A stretch of DNA of 64,000 bases from Burkholderia sp. NRF60-BP8. Lineage in GTDB: Bacteria > Pseudomonadota > Gammaproteobacteria > Burkholderiales > Burkholderiaceae. The translations under genes were made by a program, and so were the position numbers. The stretch spans positions 124,001 through 188,000 of the forward strand of contig NZ_CP013372.1 in assembly GCF_001522585.2 (NCBI RefSeq), given 5' to 3'. The notes beneath the pieces were generated by a model that saw only the letters and a list, made by a program, of their open reading frames with translations, had not been told where the DNA came from and searched no databases. This document shows, one piece after another, positions 17,041 to 26,414 of this stretch (positions are counted from its first letter, which is position 1; each line of letters begins with the position of its first letter).

Positions 17041-17958
17041 ATGAGCGATCCGATTCTTGCCGCGCCGACGGACAACGGCGTCCCGGTCAGCCTGCGCTCC
17101 AGCCGCGGGCTCGGCTGGCAGGGCTTCGGCGCGTCGCTGCTGGAGATCCGCGCGGGCACGTACCGGATTCCGGCAGCCGAGCATCACCGGATCGGCGTGC
17201 ACATCGGCGCGCCGGTGCGGGCGGATTGCGTATGCGACGGCGAGCGCGTGTCGCGTATCCAGGCGCACGGCGACGTCGACGTGATTCCGGCCGGCCTGCC
17301 CGGCCAGTGGACCGACAGCGCCGACTGCCGGATTCTGCACATCGCGCTCAGCGACACCTTCGTGCGGCGCACGGTCGAGCAGCTCGAACTGAAGCCGTCG
17401 CACGCGCAGATCCGCCGGCGGCTGCAGGTGCGCGACCCGCGGCTGCAGCACATTGCATGGGCGATGGCCGCCGAACTCGAAGCGGAAGACGCATCGGATC
17501 CGCTCTATGCGGAAAGCCTGTGCACGGCGCTCGTCGCGCGGCTGGTCGACGGCCAGCCCGCGTTTCGCGAACGCCGGCGCACGCTCGCGCCGAAGGCCGC
17601 TGCGCGCGTGATCGACTATGTCGAAGCGAATCTCGACCGGCGCATGACACTGGCCGAGCTCGCGGCGCTCGTGTCGATCAGCGTGCCGCATTTCAAGGTA
17701 CTGTTCCGCGAAACGCTCGGGATGCCCGTGCATCAGTACGTCGTGCGGCGGCGGGTGGAGCGCGCGAAGGCGCTGCTGCTCGAAGGGAGGCTCAGCATCA
17801 GCCAGATCGCGCTGGAAGCCGGGTTCGCGCATCAGAGTCACATGGCGAACTGGATGAACCGCGTGCTCGGCGCGACGCCGACGGAGATTGCGCGGTCGGG
17901 CGCGCGGGGCGGGTTGCGGCTGGCCTATGACGGCGAGGATGGAGGCAGGGACGCATAA
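17041..17958 (+). CDS. AraC-family transcriptional regulator
   Basis: A 305-residue regulator. The variable N-terminal domain is followed by a C-terminal AraC DNA-binding domain with two helix-turn-helices: MTLAELAALVSISVPHFKVL and then SISQIALEAGFAHQSHMANW near the end. The start MSDPILAAP has GGAG 10 nt upstream. A gene for an NmrA-like oxidoreductase follows on the same strand, about 330 bp downstream, with a long hairpin between them. Ligand and targets are unknown. Confidence 0.88.
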   Translation: MSDPILAAPTDNGVPVSLRSSRGLGWQGFGASLLEIRAGTYRIPAAEHHRIGVHIGAPVRADCVCDGERVSRIQAHGDVDVIPAGLPGQWTDSADCRILHIALSDTFVRRTVEQLELKPSHAQIRRRLQVRDPRLQHIAWAMAAELEAEDASDPLYAESLCTALVARLVDGQPAFRERRRTLAPKAAARVIDYVEANLDRRMTLAELAALVSISVPHFKVLFRETLGMPVHQYVVRRRVERAKALLLEGRLSISQIALEAGFAHQSHMANWMNRVLGATPTEIARSGARGGLRLAYDGEDGGRDA

Positions 17959-17994
17959 CGGAACAGCGATGCACGGGCGTTTCGTTCGATCCGA

Positions 17995-18029
17995 CGGCAA
18001 TTGTCCGACAGGGTGTTGGACAATTGCCG
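17995..18029. repeat. Hairpin with 12-bp perfect arms after the araC gene
   Basis: CGGCAATTGTCC and GGACAATTGCCG are separated by 11 nt, starting 36 bp past the AraC stop. It has no T-tract. It could end the AraC transcript in a factor-assisted way, or be an operator for the NmrA-like gene. Confidence 0.5.
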
Positions 18030-18284
18030 CGTTCGCTTCTCCGGCGCCCACGAGCGCTGTCGAAGCGCGACGCGTCGGATGTGAGCGGCGGTTCGTTTCA
18101 GGTGGGTTGTGCCTCGTGATCGGCAGATCGCCCGACCCGACGCGATCGGTGTCGCATCCAGCAGCGCGCATGGCAACGGCCGTTCATCCCGCCATCCTTT
18201 TCTGCTCGATTCATCCGTCCGTGCGCGCCACCCGGGCCGCGCATGCCGACAATCGCAGCACTTCCATCCCCCAAGGAGCGAATC

Positions 18285-19172
18285 GTGTTCGTGATCTTCG
18301 GCGCATCCGGCAACGTCGGCCAGTCGACCGTGACGACTTTGCGCAACGCAGGCCATTCCGTGCGCGCGGTGCTGCGCGACGCACGCCATCGTGAACGCTT
18401 CGTGCAACTCGGCTGCGATGTCGCGATCGCGAACCTGACGGACGCGCACGCGATCGCCGCGGCGATCGACGGCGCGCAGGCCGTGCAGATGCTGTGTCCG
18501 GTGCCGGTTGCCGACCCCGATCCGGCCGCGACGATGACGCGGACGATCGACGCGGCGACCGCCGCGCTCGCAGCGAATCCGCCGCCGGCGTTGCTCGCGT
18601 TGTCGGACTACGGTGCGGAGCTTGAAGGCAATACGGGTATCACGCGCCTGTTCCATGACTTCGAGGAACGACTGAAGACGGTTCCGACCCAGTTGACGCT
18701 GCTGCGCTCGGCCGAGCATGTGCAGAACTGGGCCCGCGTGCTGCCGGTCGCGCTGGGCACCGGTGTGCTGCCGAGCTTCCACCATCCGGTCGACAAGGTA
18801 TTTCCGACGGTCTGGGCGCCCGACGTGGGCGTCGTCGCGGCGCGGCTGCTGCTCGATGCGCCGGAAGGCCGTGGCGGGCCGCGTATCGTCAGCGTCGAAG
18901 GGCCGCGGCGGGTGAGCGTGACGGCGATCGCGGATACGTTGGGCGCGGCCGCGGGCCGTGCGATCGTCGCGCACGAGCTGCCGCGCGACACGTGGAGCGC
19001 GACGCTGCTGCGTGCCGGGCTCGGCGAACGCCATGCGCAGCTGATCGTCGATTTGTACGACGTGCACAACGCGGGGCGGATCGACGTCGAGGCCGACGTG
19101 TCGGAGCGGGTGTACGGTACGACGCCGCTGGAGGAGGCCCTCGCGCAACTGGTGCGCCGGCATGTGCGTTGA
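18285..19172 (+). CDS. NmrA-like NAD(P)-binding protein
   Basis: A 295-residue Rossmann-fold protein of the atypical SDR/NmrA group. The nucleotide motif FGASGNVGQST lies at the very N-terminus. The body (SDYGAELEGNTGITRLFHDFEERLK, LLRSAEHVQNWA) matches NmrA-like NAD(P)-sensor or quinone-reductase proteins such as QorB. The start is GTG, chosen because AAGGAG sits 6 nt upstream; the upstream ATG lacks a ribosome site. Substrate unknown. It may be controlled by the preceding AraC protein. Confidence 0.85.
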   Translation: MFVIFGASGNVGQSTVTTLRNAGHSVRAVLRDARHRERFVQLGCDVAIANLTDAHAIAAAIDGAQAVQMLCPVPVADPDPAATMTRTIDAATAALAANPPPALLALSDYGAELEGNTGITRLFHDFEERLKTVPTQLTLLRSAEHVQNWARVLPVALGTGVLPSFHHPVDKVFPTVWAPDVGVVAARLLLDAPEGRGGPRIVSVEGPRRVSVTAIADTLGAAAGRAIVAHELPRDTWSATLLRAGLGERHAQLIVDLYDVHNAGRIDVEADVSERVYGTTPLEEALAQLVRRHVR

Positions 19173-19195
19173 GCGAAGCGTCGGCGCGCGGCGTG

Positions 19196-20398
19196 TCACG
19201 CAGGCCGTCGCACCTTGTTCAACACCGCAAACGACAGGGATCCGATCACGATCCCCCAGAACGCGGACCCGAGCCCGAGCCACGTCATTCCCGACGCGGT
19301 CGCGAGGAACGTGATCACCGACGCTTCGCGATGGTTCTCGTCCTCGAAGATCCCGTGCACGTTCGCGCCGATCGCGCCGATCAGCGCGAGCCCCGCCAGA
19401 ATCGCGACGAACGCCTTCGGCAGTGCGAAGAACACCGTGACGATCGTGCCGGCGAAGAGGCCGCCGATCAGGTAGAACGCGCCGTTCGCGAGCCCGGCGA
19501 CGTACCGTCGGTCCGCGTCCTCGTGCGCGTCCTTGCCGGTGCACAGCGCCGCGGTAATCGCCGCGACGACGATCGTGATCCCGCCGAAGCACGCGACGAC
19601 CAGCGACATCACGCTGGTCGCGGTAATGATCGGGCGCGCCGGCGTGCGATAGCCGGACACGCGCAAAATCGTCATCCCCGGCAGGAACTGGCCGGTGAGG
19701 CTGACGACGACGAGCGGCAGCGCCAGGCTGAGCGTCGTGCCGAGCGTCCACTCGGGGGCGATGAAGATCGGCCGCGCGAGGCTCGGCGACACGTTGCCGA
19801 GATGCGTCATCCCGAGCAGCGTCGCGAGCGCGGCGCCCGTCAGCAGCACGAGCACGATGCTGTAGCGCGGCAGCAGGCGCCTGAAGATCACGTAGGCCGC
19901 GATCATCCCGAACGCGAGCGCGGGCTGCGCGGACGCGGCCGAGAACGCATGCATGCCGAACGGCAGCAGGATGCCGGCCATCATCCCGCAGGCGATGCCG
20001 CGCGGGATGTGGCGCACCAGCCGGTCGAAATAGCCGGAGACGCCGATCGCCAGGATGATCAGCGCAGCCGTGATGTACGCGCCGACGGCCTGATTGAGCG
20101 TCAGTTGCGGAAACAGGCCGACGAGCAGCGCGGTGCCGGGCGCCGACCACGCGGTGACGACGGGCACCTTCAGCTTCCAGCTGGCGACGAGGCCGGACAC
20201 GCCCGCGCCGATCGAGATCGCCCAGACCCACGACGACACCATGTCGTTGGACGCATGCGCGGCCTGCGACGCCTGGAAGAAGATCGCGAGCGGGCCTGCA
20301 TAGGAAATCAGGACCGCGAGAAAACCCGCGGTGATCGCGGAAACGGACCAGTCGTGGCCGAGCGTGCGGATCGCGCCGGGTGGGGTGTTCGGTTGCAT
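19196..20398 (-). CDS. benE: Benzoate/H+ symporter BenE family
   Basis: A 400-residue membrane protein with about 12 hydrophobic segments, the normal BenE size. Family features are SAPGTALLVGLFP near residue 80, GMMAGILLPFGMHAF near 140 and the amphipathic DENHREASVITFLATASG near 355. It would import benzoate-like aromatic acids with protons. No ben catabolic genes are adjacent, so the true substrate is open. Start MQPNTPPGAIRTLGHDW matches family N-termini. The desaturase gene lies about 190 bp upstream on the same strand, but a shared transcript is uncertain. Confidence 0.88.
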   Translation of the reverse strand: MQPNTPPGAIRTLGHDWSVSAITAGFLAVLISYAGPLAIFFQASQAAHASNDMVSSWVWAISIGAGVSGLVASWKLKVPVVTAWSAPGTALLVGLFPQLTLNQAVGAYITAALIILAIGVSGYFDRLVRHIPRGIACGMMAGILLPFGMHAFSAASAQPALAFGMIAAYVIFRRLLPRYSIVLVLLTGAALATLLGMTHLGNVSPSLARPIFIAPEWTLGTTLSLALPLVVVSLTGQFLPGMTILRVSGYRTPARPIITATSVMSLVVACFGGITIVVAAITAALCTGKDAHEDADRRYVAGLANGAFYLIGGLFAGTIVTVFFALPKAFVAILAGLALIGAIGANVHGIFEDENHREASVITFLATASGMTWLGLGSAFWGIVIGSLSFAVLNKVRRPA

Positions 20399-20587
20399 CG
20401 TCGTCGGGGAATGCGGCGCGCGGCCGGGCGGCGGAGCCGGGGCGAATGATGGTTGGAAGCCCGGATGAGCCGCCATTCTGGACATTGCCGACGCAATTGG
20501 CAATTCGGGCGCGGCCGAGCGGCATTGTCGCATTTCGTAAGAATTGGCGCGCAAGCCCGGAGGGTCGACAGCGCGTGCCGGGCGACG

Positions 20588-21613
20588 TCACGTGCTGATC
20601 TGCAACACCTCGTCGACCACCGCCACTTTGATCCCGCTGCCCGTCGACAGCGACGCCGTGCCCTCGCCGAACGGATGCACGGGCGGATCGGTCGGCGTCC
20701 ACGCATGGCGTGCGAGCAGTTCGCGATAGCCGCCGCGGATCACGAAGCCCCCGCATTTGCGCGCGTAGGCGTCGCGTCGCATCCGGTACGCGCGCGGCAG
20801 GTCGTACCACGGCAGCTTCGGCAGGTCGTGATGGACGAGGTGATAGTTGTTGTTCAGGTACAGCAGCCGCATCGCGAAGCCGGCTTCGTTGATCGCGATG
20901 CGCGCCTTCGGATGCGGTGCGGCGCGATGCTCGTACAGCGAGCGGATCATCGCGAGCGACAGCGCGGGCCATGTCACGAGCAGCAGGTAGTACCACCACG
21001 GCACGCCGATCGCGCAGTGCAGCCACGCGAGCAGCGCCGCCACGCATGCGGCATGCGTCGCCCACATCGGCAGATAACGAAAGTCGCCGCGCCGGAACGC
21101 GGCGAACGCATCGCCGAACGTCGCGGCGATGGCCAGCGGCGGCCCGACGACGATTCGTCCCACGAAAGTCTTGCGCGCGACCGTCAGCGCCCGGCGCCAG
21201 CGTGGCAGCCGCGCCCAGCGTGCGCGCGTCACGTAGTTCGTTTCGGGATCGATGCCCGGCACGGTCAGGTCTTCGTCGCGGTGATGGTCGAGGTGCGTGT
21301 CGCGATACAGCGTGTACGGATACCAGACGGTCAGCGGCGGATAGCCGAGCAGCTTGTTCACGAACGCGGAACGCGTCGGGTGGCCGTGCAGCAGTTCGTG
21401 CTGCAGCGACAGATGCCACGCGCCGAGCAGGATCAGCGGCGGCGTCGCGGCGGCGAGCGACAGGTGCCCGTCGCGCACGAGCAGCAGCACGGCGAGCCAG
21501 CCGCCGTAGATGACGACGACCAGCAGCCAGGTCGGCCACTCGGTGCGGGCGGTGAAGCGGGCGTCGAGCGCGGCGATCGCGCGCGCGTGGTCGACGTCGA
21601 AATATTCGGCCAT
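20588..21613 (-). CDS. Membrane fatty acid desaturase family protein
   Basis: A 341-residue integral membrane di-iron protein. All three His boxes of the family are visible: LQHELLHGH near residue 67, DTHLDHHRDED near 105 and NNYHLVHHDLP near 255. Between them are hydrophobic hairpins (WLLVVVIYGGWLAVLLLV; WWYYLLLVTWPALSLAM). It introduces a double bond or hydroxyl into an acyl chain or related lipid using O2; the substrate is not readable. The start MAEYFDVDHARA gives a compact family-length protein, and the upstream in-frame stretch looks non-coding. Confidence 0.9.
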   Translation of the reverse strand: MAEYFDVDHARAIAALDARFTARTEWPTWLLVVVIYGGWLAVLLLVRDGHLSLAAATPPLILLGAWHLSLQHELLHGHPTRSAFVNKLLGYPPLTVWYPYTLYRDTHLDHHRDEDLTVPGIDPETNYVTRARWARLPRWRRALTVARKTFVGRIVVGPPLAIAATFGDAFAAFRRGDFRYLPMWATHAACVAALLAWLHCAIGVPWWYYLLLVTWPALSLAMIRSLYEHRAAPHPKARIAINEAGFAMRLLYLNNNYHLVHHDLPKLPWYDLPRAYRMRRDAYARKCGGFVIRGGYRELLARHAWTPTDPPVHPFGEGTASLSTGSGIKVAVVDEVLQIST

Positions 21614-21857
21614 GGCGTTGAGGCGGGGTGGATCGGGCAGTGCGGGGAACGAGCGAGGGAACCGGTGCGCTCGGCCCGGGTACGCTGGTGTCTCGCGGAT
21701 CACGGTCGACCTGCACGGCGTCGCGCGCGGTGGCGGCGCCGACAGGCATTCGAACGGTACCGGGGCGGGGCGGCGACGCCAACCAATCGATTCGCATTTG
21801 CTTATCGTGCCGGCGCCGATAAGCATCGGGGCCGCCGCCGATGCGTAGAATGTCCGC

Positions 21858-22682
21858 ATGAAGCCCTGGATCGCCGTCTTGCCGATGTACAACGTGACGC
21901 CGCGCCACACGGCCCTGTGGCGCGCGCTGCTGCGCGACGCGCTCGATGGGTTCGCGAAGGCGGGCGGGCCCGCCGGCGTCGTTTTGCCCGACGCGCCGTT
22001 CGACGACCTGCATGCGCTATGGCGGCGCGACGATCTGCTGCTGTCGCAGACCTGCGGCTATCCGTACCGGATGCTGGGCCTGCGCGATACCGTGCGATTG
22101 ATCGCGACCCCGGTGTTCGACGCGCCCGGTTGCGACGGTGCGCGCTACAGCAGCGTGCTGGTCGTGTCGGCGCGCGCGCATGCGGGCGGCGCGACGACGC
22201 TCGCCGCATGCCGCGGATTGCGAGCTGCCTTCAACGGCGAGGATTCACACAGCGGGATGAATGCATTCCGGCACGCGATCGCGCCGCATGCGCGCGACGG
22301 CCGGTTTTTCGGCTCGGTCACGCCGTTCGGTTCGCACCTGAACGTGCTGCGTGCGCTGGCGTCGGGAGAGGCCGATTGCGCGGCGATCGACTGCGTGACG
22401 TTCGCGTACGTGCGCGACGCGCTGCCCGGTCTGCTGACGGATATCCGGATCGTCGGCGCGACGGCATCCGCGCCGGGATTGCCGATCATCGCGTCGCGGG
22501 CGCTGGCGGACACGCAGGTCGGCGCGTTGCAGGATGCGCTCGATCGCGCGGTCGCGGCCGATGCGCAGCGCGCGCGCGTGCTGAGGCTGAAGGGATTCGA
22601 CCGGCTGTTGCCGGCCGACTACGACGCGATTGCGCGGTTCGAGCGGGAAGCCGTCGCGCTCGGCTATCCCGAACTCGCGTGA
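21858..22682 (+). CDS. PhnD-like phosphate/phosphonate-binding protein without signal peptide
   Basis: A 274-residue periplasmic-binding-protein fold of the PhnD/SsuA-like group (ABC-type phosphate/phosphite/phosphonate substrate-binding). The core reads AFNGEDSHSGMNAFRHAI near residue 125, which matches the ligand loop of the family (S-x-S-G), then EADCAAIDCVTFAYV near 172. No signal peptide or lipobox is present: the N-terminus is MKPWIAVLPMYN. No permease or ATPase gene is adjacent. It is therefore probably a cytoplasmic stand-alone binder rather than an importer component. Confidence 0.78.
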   Translation: MKPWIAVLPMYNVTPRHTALWRALLRDALDGFAKAGGPAGVVLPDAPFDDLHALWRRDDLLLSQTCGYPYRMLGLRDTVRLIATPVFDAPGCDGARYSSVLVVSARAHAGGATTLAACRGLRAAFNGEDSHSGMNAFRHAIAPHARDGRFFGSVTPFGSHLNVLRALASGEADCAAIDCVTFAYVRDALPGLLTDIRIVGATASAPGLPIIASRALADTQVGALQDALDRAVAADAQRARVLRLKGFDRLLPADYDAIARFEREAVALGYPELA

Positions 22683-22727
22683 CGCACGGGGCGCGGCGGC
22701 GCCGCGGCCGTCCGCCTCGCGGCCCGC

Positions 22728-24125
22728 TTACTCCTCGTCCATCAACCGGACCTTGACCCGCTTACCCTTGATCTTCCCGGCATTGAGCTTGCGCAGCGCG
22801 TCGCGCGCGACGCCGCGCTCGATCGCGACATAGGTCGAGAACTCGGTCACGTTGATCTTGCCGATCTGCTTGCCGTCGAACCCGGCGTCGCCGGTCAGTG
22901 CGCCGAGCACGTCGCCCGGACGAATCTTGTCCTTGCGGCCGCCGAGAATCTGCAGCGTTTCCATCGGCGGCAGCAGCACGCTGTCGTCCGCCGGCGTCAG
23001 TTCGGCGAGCGGATGCCATTCGACGTCGCGCTTCTGCGCCTGTTCGATCGCGCCGACGCGGCCCATCTCGTCCATGCTCGCGAGGCTCAGCGCCCAGCCG
23101 TCCTGATCCGCGCGGCCCGTGCGACCGATGCGGTGCACGTGCACTTCGGGGTCGGGCGTCACGTCGACGTTGATCACCGCTTCGAGCTGCGCGATGTCGA
23201 GCCCGCGCGCGGCGACGTCGGTCGCGACCAGCACCGAGCAGCTGCGGTTCGCGAACTGGATCAGCACCTGGTCGCGCTCGCGCTGATCGAGCTCGCCGTG
23301 CAGCGCGAGCGCGTGAAAGCCCTGCGCGTGCAGCACGGCAAGCAGATCGCGGCACTGCTGCTTGGTGTTGCAGAACGCGATCGTGCTCACCGGCCGGTAG
23401 TGGTTCAGCAACTGGCCGACCGCATGCAGCCGCTCGTCCTCGGTCACTTCATAGAAGCGCTGGCGGATCTTGCTGTCGTCGTGGCGTTCCGCGAGCTTGA
23501 TTTCCTTTGGATTACGCAGGAACTGCTGGCTCAGCTTCGCGATGCCGTCCGGATAGGTCGCGGAGAACAGCAGCGTCTGGCGCGTCGTCGGGCACATCCG
23601 CGCGACCTTCGCGATGTCGTCGAAGAAGCCCATGTCGAGCATCCGGTCGGCTTCGTCGAGCACCAGCGTAGTCAGCGCGTCGAGCTTCAGATTGCCGCGA
23701 TCGAGGTGATCCATGATGCGGCCCGGCGTGCCGACGACGATATGCGCACCGTGCTCGAGGCTCTGCGCCTGCGGACGCATCGGCGTGCCGCCGCACAGCG
23801 TCAGCACCTTCACGTTTTCCTCGGCGCGCGCGAGGCGGCGCACTTCCTGCGCGACCTGGTCGGCGAGCTCGCGCGTCGGGCACAGGATCATCGCCTGCAC
23901 GTCGAAACGGCGCGCATCGAGGCGCGCGAGCAGCGCGAGCGAGAACGCGGCGGTCTTGCCGCTGCCCGTCTTCGCCTGCGCGATCAGGTCCTGGCCGGCC
24001 AGCGCGACCGGCAGGCTGGCCGCCTGGATCGGCGTCATGTCGACATAGCCGAGCTGCGCGAGGTTCGCGAGCGTGGCGGGCGTCAGCGGCAGCGCGCTGA
24101 ACGGCGTGGCGGTCGGTTGGGTCAA
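22728..24125 (-). CDS. dbpA: ATP-dependent RNA helicase DbpA
   Basis: A 465-residue DEAD-box helicase, close to the E. coli DbpA length (457). It unwinds rRNA helices during 50S assembly. Motifs in order are PIQAASLP (Q), AKTGSGKT (I), PTRELA (Ia), GTPGR (Ib), VLDEADRM (II), SAT (III), ATDVAARGLD (V) and HRIGRTGR (VI). The C-terminal ~75 residues (IRPGDVLGALTGDAGFDG to VKVRLMDEE) form the DbpA RNA-binding domain that recognises 23S rRNA hairpin 92. The start is TTG within TTGA, overlapping the stop of the zinc-ribbon gene. GGAG upstream of the TTG supports this. Confidence 0.93.
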   Translation of the reverse strand: MTQPTATPFSALPLTPATLANLAQLGYVDMTPIQAASLPVALAGQDLIAQAKTGSGKTAAFSLALLARLDARRFDVQAMILCPTRELADQVAQEVRRLARAEENVKVLTLCGGTPMRPQAQSLEHGAHIVVGTPGRIMDHLDRGNLKLDALTTLVLDEADRMLDMGFFDDIAKVARMCPTTRQTLLFSATYPDGIAKLSQQFLRNPKEIKLAERHDDSKIRQRFYEVTEDERLHAVGQLLNHYRPVSTIAFCNTKQQCRDLLAVLHAQGFHALALHGELDQRERDQVLIQFANRSCSVLVATDVAARGLDIAQLEAVINVDVTPDPEVHVHRIGRTGRADQDGWALSLASMDEMGRVGAIEQAQKRDVEWHPLAELTPADDSVLLPPMETLQILGGRKDKIRPGDVLGALTGDAGFDGKQIGKINVTEFSTYVAIERGVARDALRKLNAGKIKGKRVKVRLMDEE

Positions 24126-24319
24126 GACAAGTCTCCGAGGTAGGGGCGGCCTTCCATCTGCTCGTAGACGACGTTGCCTTCGTCGTCCTCGAAGCGTTCG
24201 AGATAGTTGCGGGCGCCGCACAGCGGGCAGCGGAACAGCAGCCCCTGGCCCTCGTCCTTGATGACGACGTCGGACTGCTCCCACTGCGTGCCGCAGCTCT
24301 GGTTTCGGCAGGTAAACAC
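24122..24319 (-). CDS. Small zinc-ribbon protein coupled to dbpA
   Basis: A 65-residue protein, GTG start with GGAGAAA upstream. Cys pairs in FTCRNQSCGTQW and FRCPLCGARNY form a likely four-Cys zinc ribbon; the rest is acidic (EDDEGNVVYEQMEG). Its stop codon overlaps the TTG start of dbpA by four bases, so the two are translationally coupled. Zinc ribbons of this kind often bind nucleic acids. The coupling suggests a link to RNA or ribosome work, which is inference. I do not recognise a named family. Confidence 0.78.
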   Translation of the reverse strand: MFTCRNQSCGTQWEQSDVVIKDEGQGLLFRCPLCGARNYLERFEDDEGNVVYEQMEGRPYLGDLS

Positions 24320-24621
24320 GGTCTTTCTCCAGCTGAATTCGGTTGTGCGCCCTTTGCGGGCGGGCGCGGGCGTCGCACGGCCGCGGCGGTCGCGTGCACC
24401 CGCGGGCGCGGGGCGGTGCGGACGGGGGCGTAAGGGTGCGGCGCTGCGGATGATGGATCGGGAGGGCGATTCGGGATCGCGCGTGCCGCAATTCTAGCGG
24501 ATACCGCGCGCCACGCCGGGCCGGATGCGGCGGAACCGGCGCAATCGGTCGATTTCGCCCGGGGTGTCGCGGTCGTGTGGCCGGTGGTGCGCACCGGCCG
24601 CCGGCCGCCGGGCGCCGACGC

Positions 24622-24648
24622 AAAAACGGCCATCCTCCCGGATGGCCG
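24622..24648 (-). terminator. Intrinsic terminator of mqo
   Basis: The 9-bp stem CGGCCATCC/GGATGGCCG with a 4-nt loop is followed on the minus strand by TTTTT, about 120 bp past the mqo stop. A second, imperfect hairpin without a T-tract lies at 24685-24713. Confidence 0.8.
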
Positions 24649-24767
24649 CAGATCGCCGGCTGCCGCCCCATGCACCGGAGCGAGGGCCTGTCCGCCTTTC
24701 AGGCGAACAGGCCGGAACGGGCAACGGTCGCCCGTCTGGTTCGGGTGGCGTGTCGCGGTTCGGCGCG

Positions 24768-26414
24768 TTACAGCGCCATGTCGGCGGACGCCTTCGCCGG
24801 GCGGGCCGGCGCGGCACCGGCGCCGGACGGAGCCGGCGCGCCCAGGTCGATCTTCGGCGGCGGCGCGAGTTGCAGCACGTCGCTCGTGTAGGTCCATTCC
24901 TCGACGACCTTCGCCGGGCTGTCGTTCAGCTTGGTGCCGTAGCTCGGCACGATCTGGCGGATCTTCTGCTGCCACTCGGGCGTCGCGACCTTGTCCTTGA
25001 ACACCTTCTGCATCAGGTTCAGCATGATCGGCGCGGCGGTCGATGCGCCCGGCGACGCGCCGAGCAGGCCCGCGATGCTGCCGTCCTTCGAGCTGACGAT
25101 TTCGGTGCCGAGCTTCAGCACGCCGCCCTTGACCGGGTCGCGCTTGATGATCTGCACGCGCTGGCCGGCCTGCCACAGGCGCCAGTCTTCCTTCTTCGCG
25201 TTCGGGAAGTATTCCTTAAGCGCGTTGAAGCGGTCGTCGTCGGACAGCATCAACTGGCCGGCGAGGTACTGCACCAGCGGGAATTCGTCGACGCCCACGC
25301 GCATCATCGGCGCGACGTTGTGCAGGTTGGTGCTCTTCGCGAGGTCGAAGTACGAGCCGTTCTTCAGGAACTTGGTCGAGAACGTTGCGAACGGCCCGAA
25401 CAGGATGATCTTCTTGCCGTCGATGATCCGCGTGTCGAGGTGCGGCACCGACATCGGCGGCGAGCCGACCGACGCCTTGCCGTATGCCTTCGCGAGATGC
25501 TGCTTCACGACCTCGGGGTTGTCGGTCACGAGGAACGAGCCGCCGACCGGGAACGCGCCGTAGTCCTTCGCTTCGGGGATGCCCGACGTCTGCAGCAGGT
25601 GCAGCGCACCGCCGCCCGCGCCGATGAACACGAATTTCGCGTCGACCGCTTGCGGCGGTTCGTCCGAGTGCAGCTTGACCCACGACACGTGCCACGTGCC
25701 GTCGGCGTTGCGCGAGATCTCGCGTACTTCGCTCGACAGCGACAGCGTGAAGTTCGGCTGCGTCTTAAGGTAGCCGACGAACTGGCGCGTGATCTCGCCG
25801 AAGTTCACGTCGGTGCCGATCGGCGTCCACGTCGCGGCCACCTTCTGGTTGCGATCGCGGCCTTCCATCATCAGCGGCACCCACTGCTTGATCTGGTCGT
25901 AGTCTTCCGAATACTGCATCCCGCGGAACAGCGGGCTGGCCTGCAGCGCTTCGTAGCGTTTCTTCAGGAAGCGGACGTTGTCGTCGCCCCAGACGAAGCT
26001 CATGTGCGGCGTCGAGTTGATGAACGAATGCGGGTTCTTCAGCACGCCCTGTTTCACCTGCCACGCCCAGAACTGGCGCGAGATCTGGAACGACTCGTTG
26101 ATCTCGATCGCCTTCGAGATGTCGATCTTGCCGTCCGCCTTCTCCGGCGTGTAGTTCAGCTCCGCGAGCGCCGAGTGGCCGGTGCCGGCGTTGTTCCAGC
26201 CGTTCGAGCTTTCCAGCGCGACGCCGTCGAGGCGCTCGACCATCGTCATCGACCAGTCGGGCTGGAGTTCGTGCAGCCAGACGCCGAGCGTCGAGCTCAT
26301 GATGCCGCCGCCCACCAGCAGGACGTCGACCTTCTTCGTGTCGGCGGCGTGCGCGGACGATGTCGCGACGCACAGCGCGAGCGCCGACAGTATTACCCGT
26401 AACGTTTTGATCAC
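24768..26414 (-). CDS. mqo: Malate:quinone oxidoreductase, with signal-peptide-like N-terminus
   Basis: A 548-residue FAD enzyme. It oxidises malate to oxaloacetate and passes electrons to quinone, a TCA cycle step alternative to soluble malate dehydrogenase. The FAD motif is [13 protein letters not shown] near residue 34. Family stretches include [20 protein letters not shown] near 70, [14 protein letters not shown] near 270 and [11 protein letters not shown] near 450. The first 26 residues ([20 protein letters not shown], then AHAADT) look like a cleavable Sec signal, unusual for a respiratory enzyme facing the cytoplasm. The start is GTG with GGGA upstream. The C-terminal tail is Ala/Pro-rich. 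Confidence 0.92.
   Translation of the reverse strand: MIKTLRVILSALALCVATSSAHAADTKKVDVLLVGGGIMSSTLGVWLHELQPDWSMTMVERLDGVALESSNGWNNAGTGHSALAELNYTPEKADGKIDISKAIEINESFQISRQFWAWQVKQGVLKNPHSFINSTPHMSFVWGDDNVRFLKKRYEALQASPLFRGMQYSEDYDQIKQWVPLMMEGRDRNQKVAATWTPIGTDVNFGEITRQFVGYLKTQPNFTLSLSSEVREISRNADGTWHVSWVKLHSDEPPQAVDAKFVFIGAGGGALHLLQTSGIPEAKDYGAFPVGGSFLVTDNPEVVKQHLAKAYGKASVGSPPMSVPHLDTRIIDGKKIILFGPFATFSTKFLKNGSYFDLAKSTNLHNVAPMMRVGVDEFPLVQYLAGQLMLSDDDRFNALKEYFPNAKKEDWRLWQAGQRVQIIKRDPVKGGVLKLGTEIVSSKDGSIAGLLGASPGASTAAPIMLNLMQKVFKDKVATPEWQQKIRQIVPSYGTKLNDSPAKVVEEWTYTSDVLQLAPPPKIDLGAPAPSGAGAAPARPAKASADMAL

Noticed and set aside
17925..22013. A very long minus-strand open frame (over 1300 codons) spanning the NmrA, benE and desaturase region
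   Set aside because: It is antisense or out of frame to well-supported genes and gives an Arg/Ala-rich peptide with no domain. It is a product of high GC content.
24685..24713. Hairpin GGCCTGTCCGCC..GGCGAACAGGCC downstream of mqo as terminator
   Set aside because: One mismatch and no T-tract on either strand; the hairpin at 24622-24648 is the better terminator.
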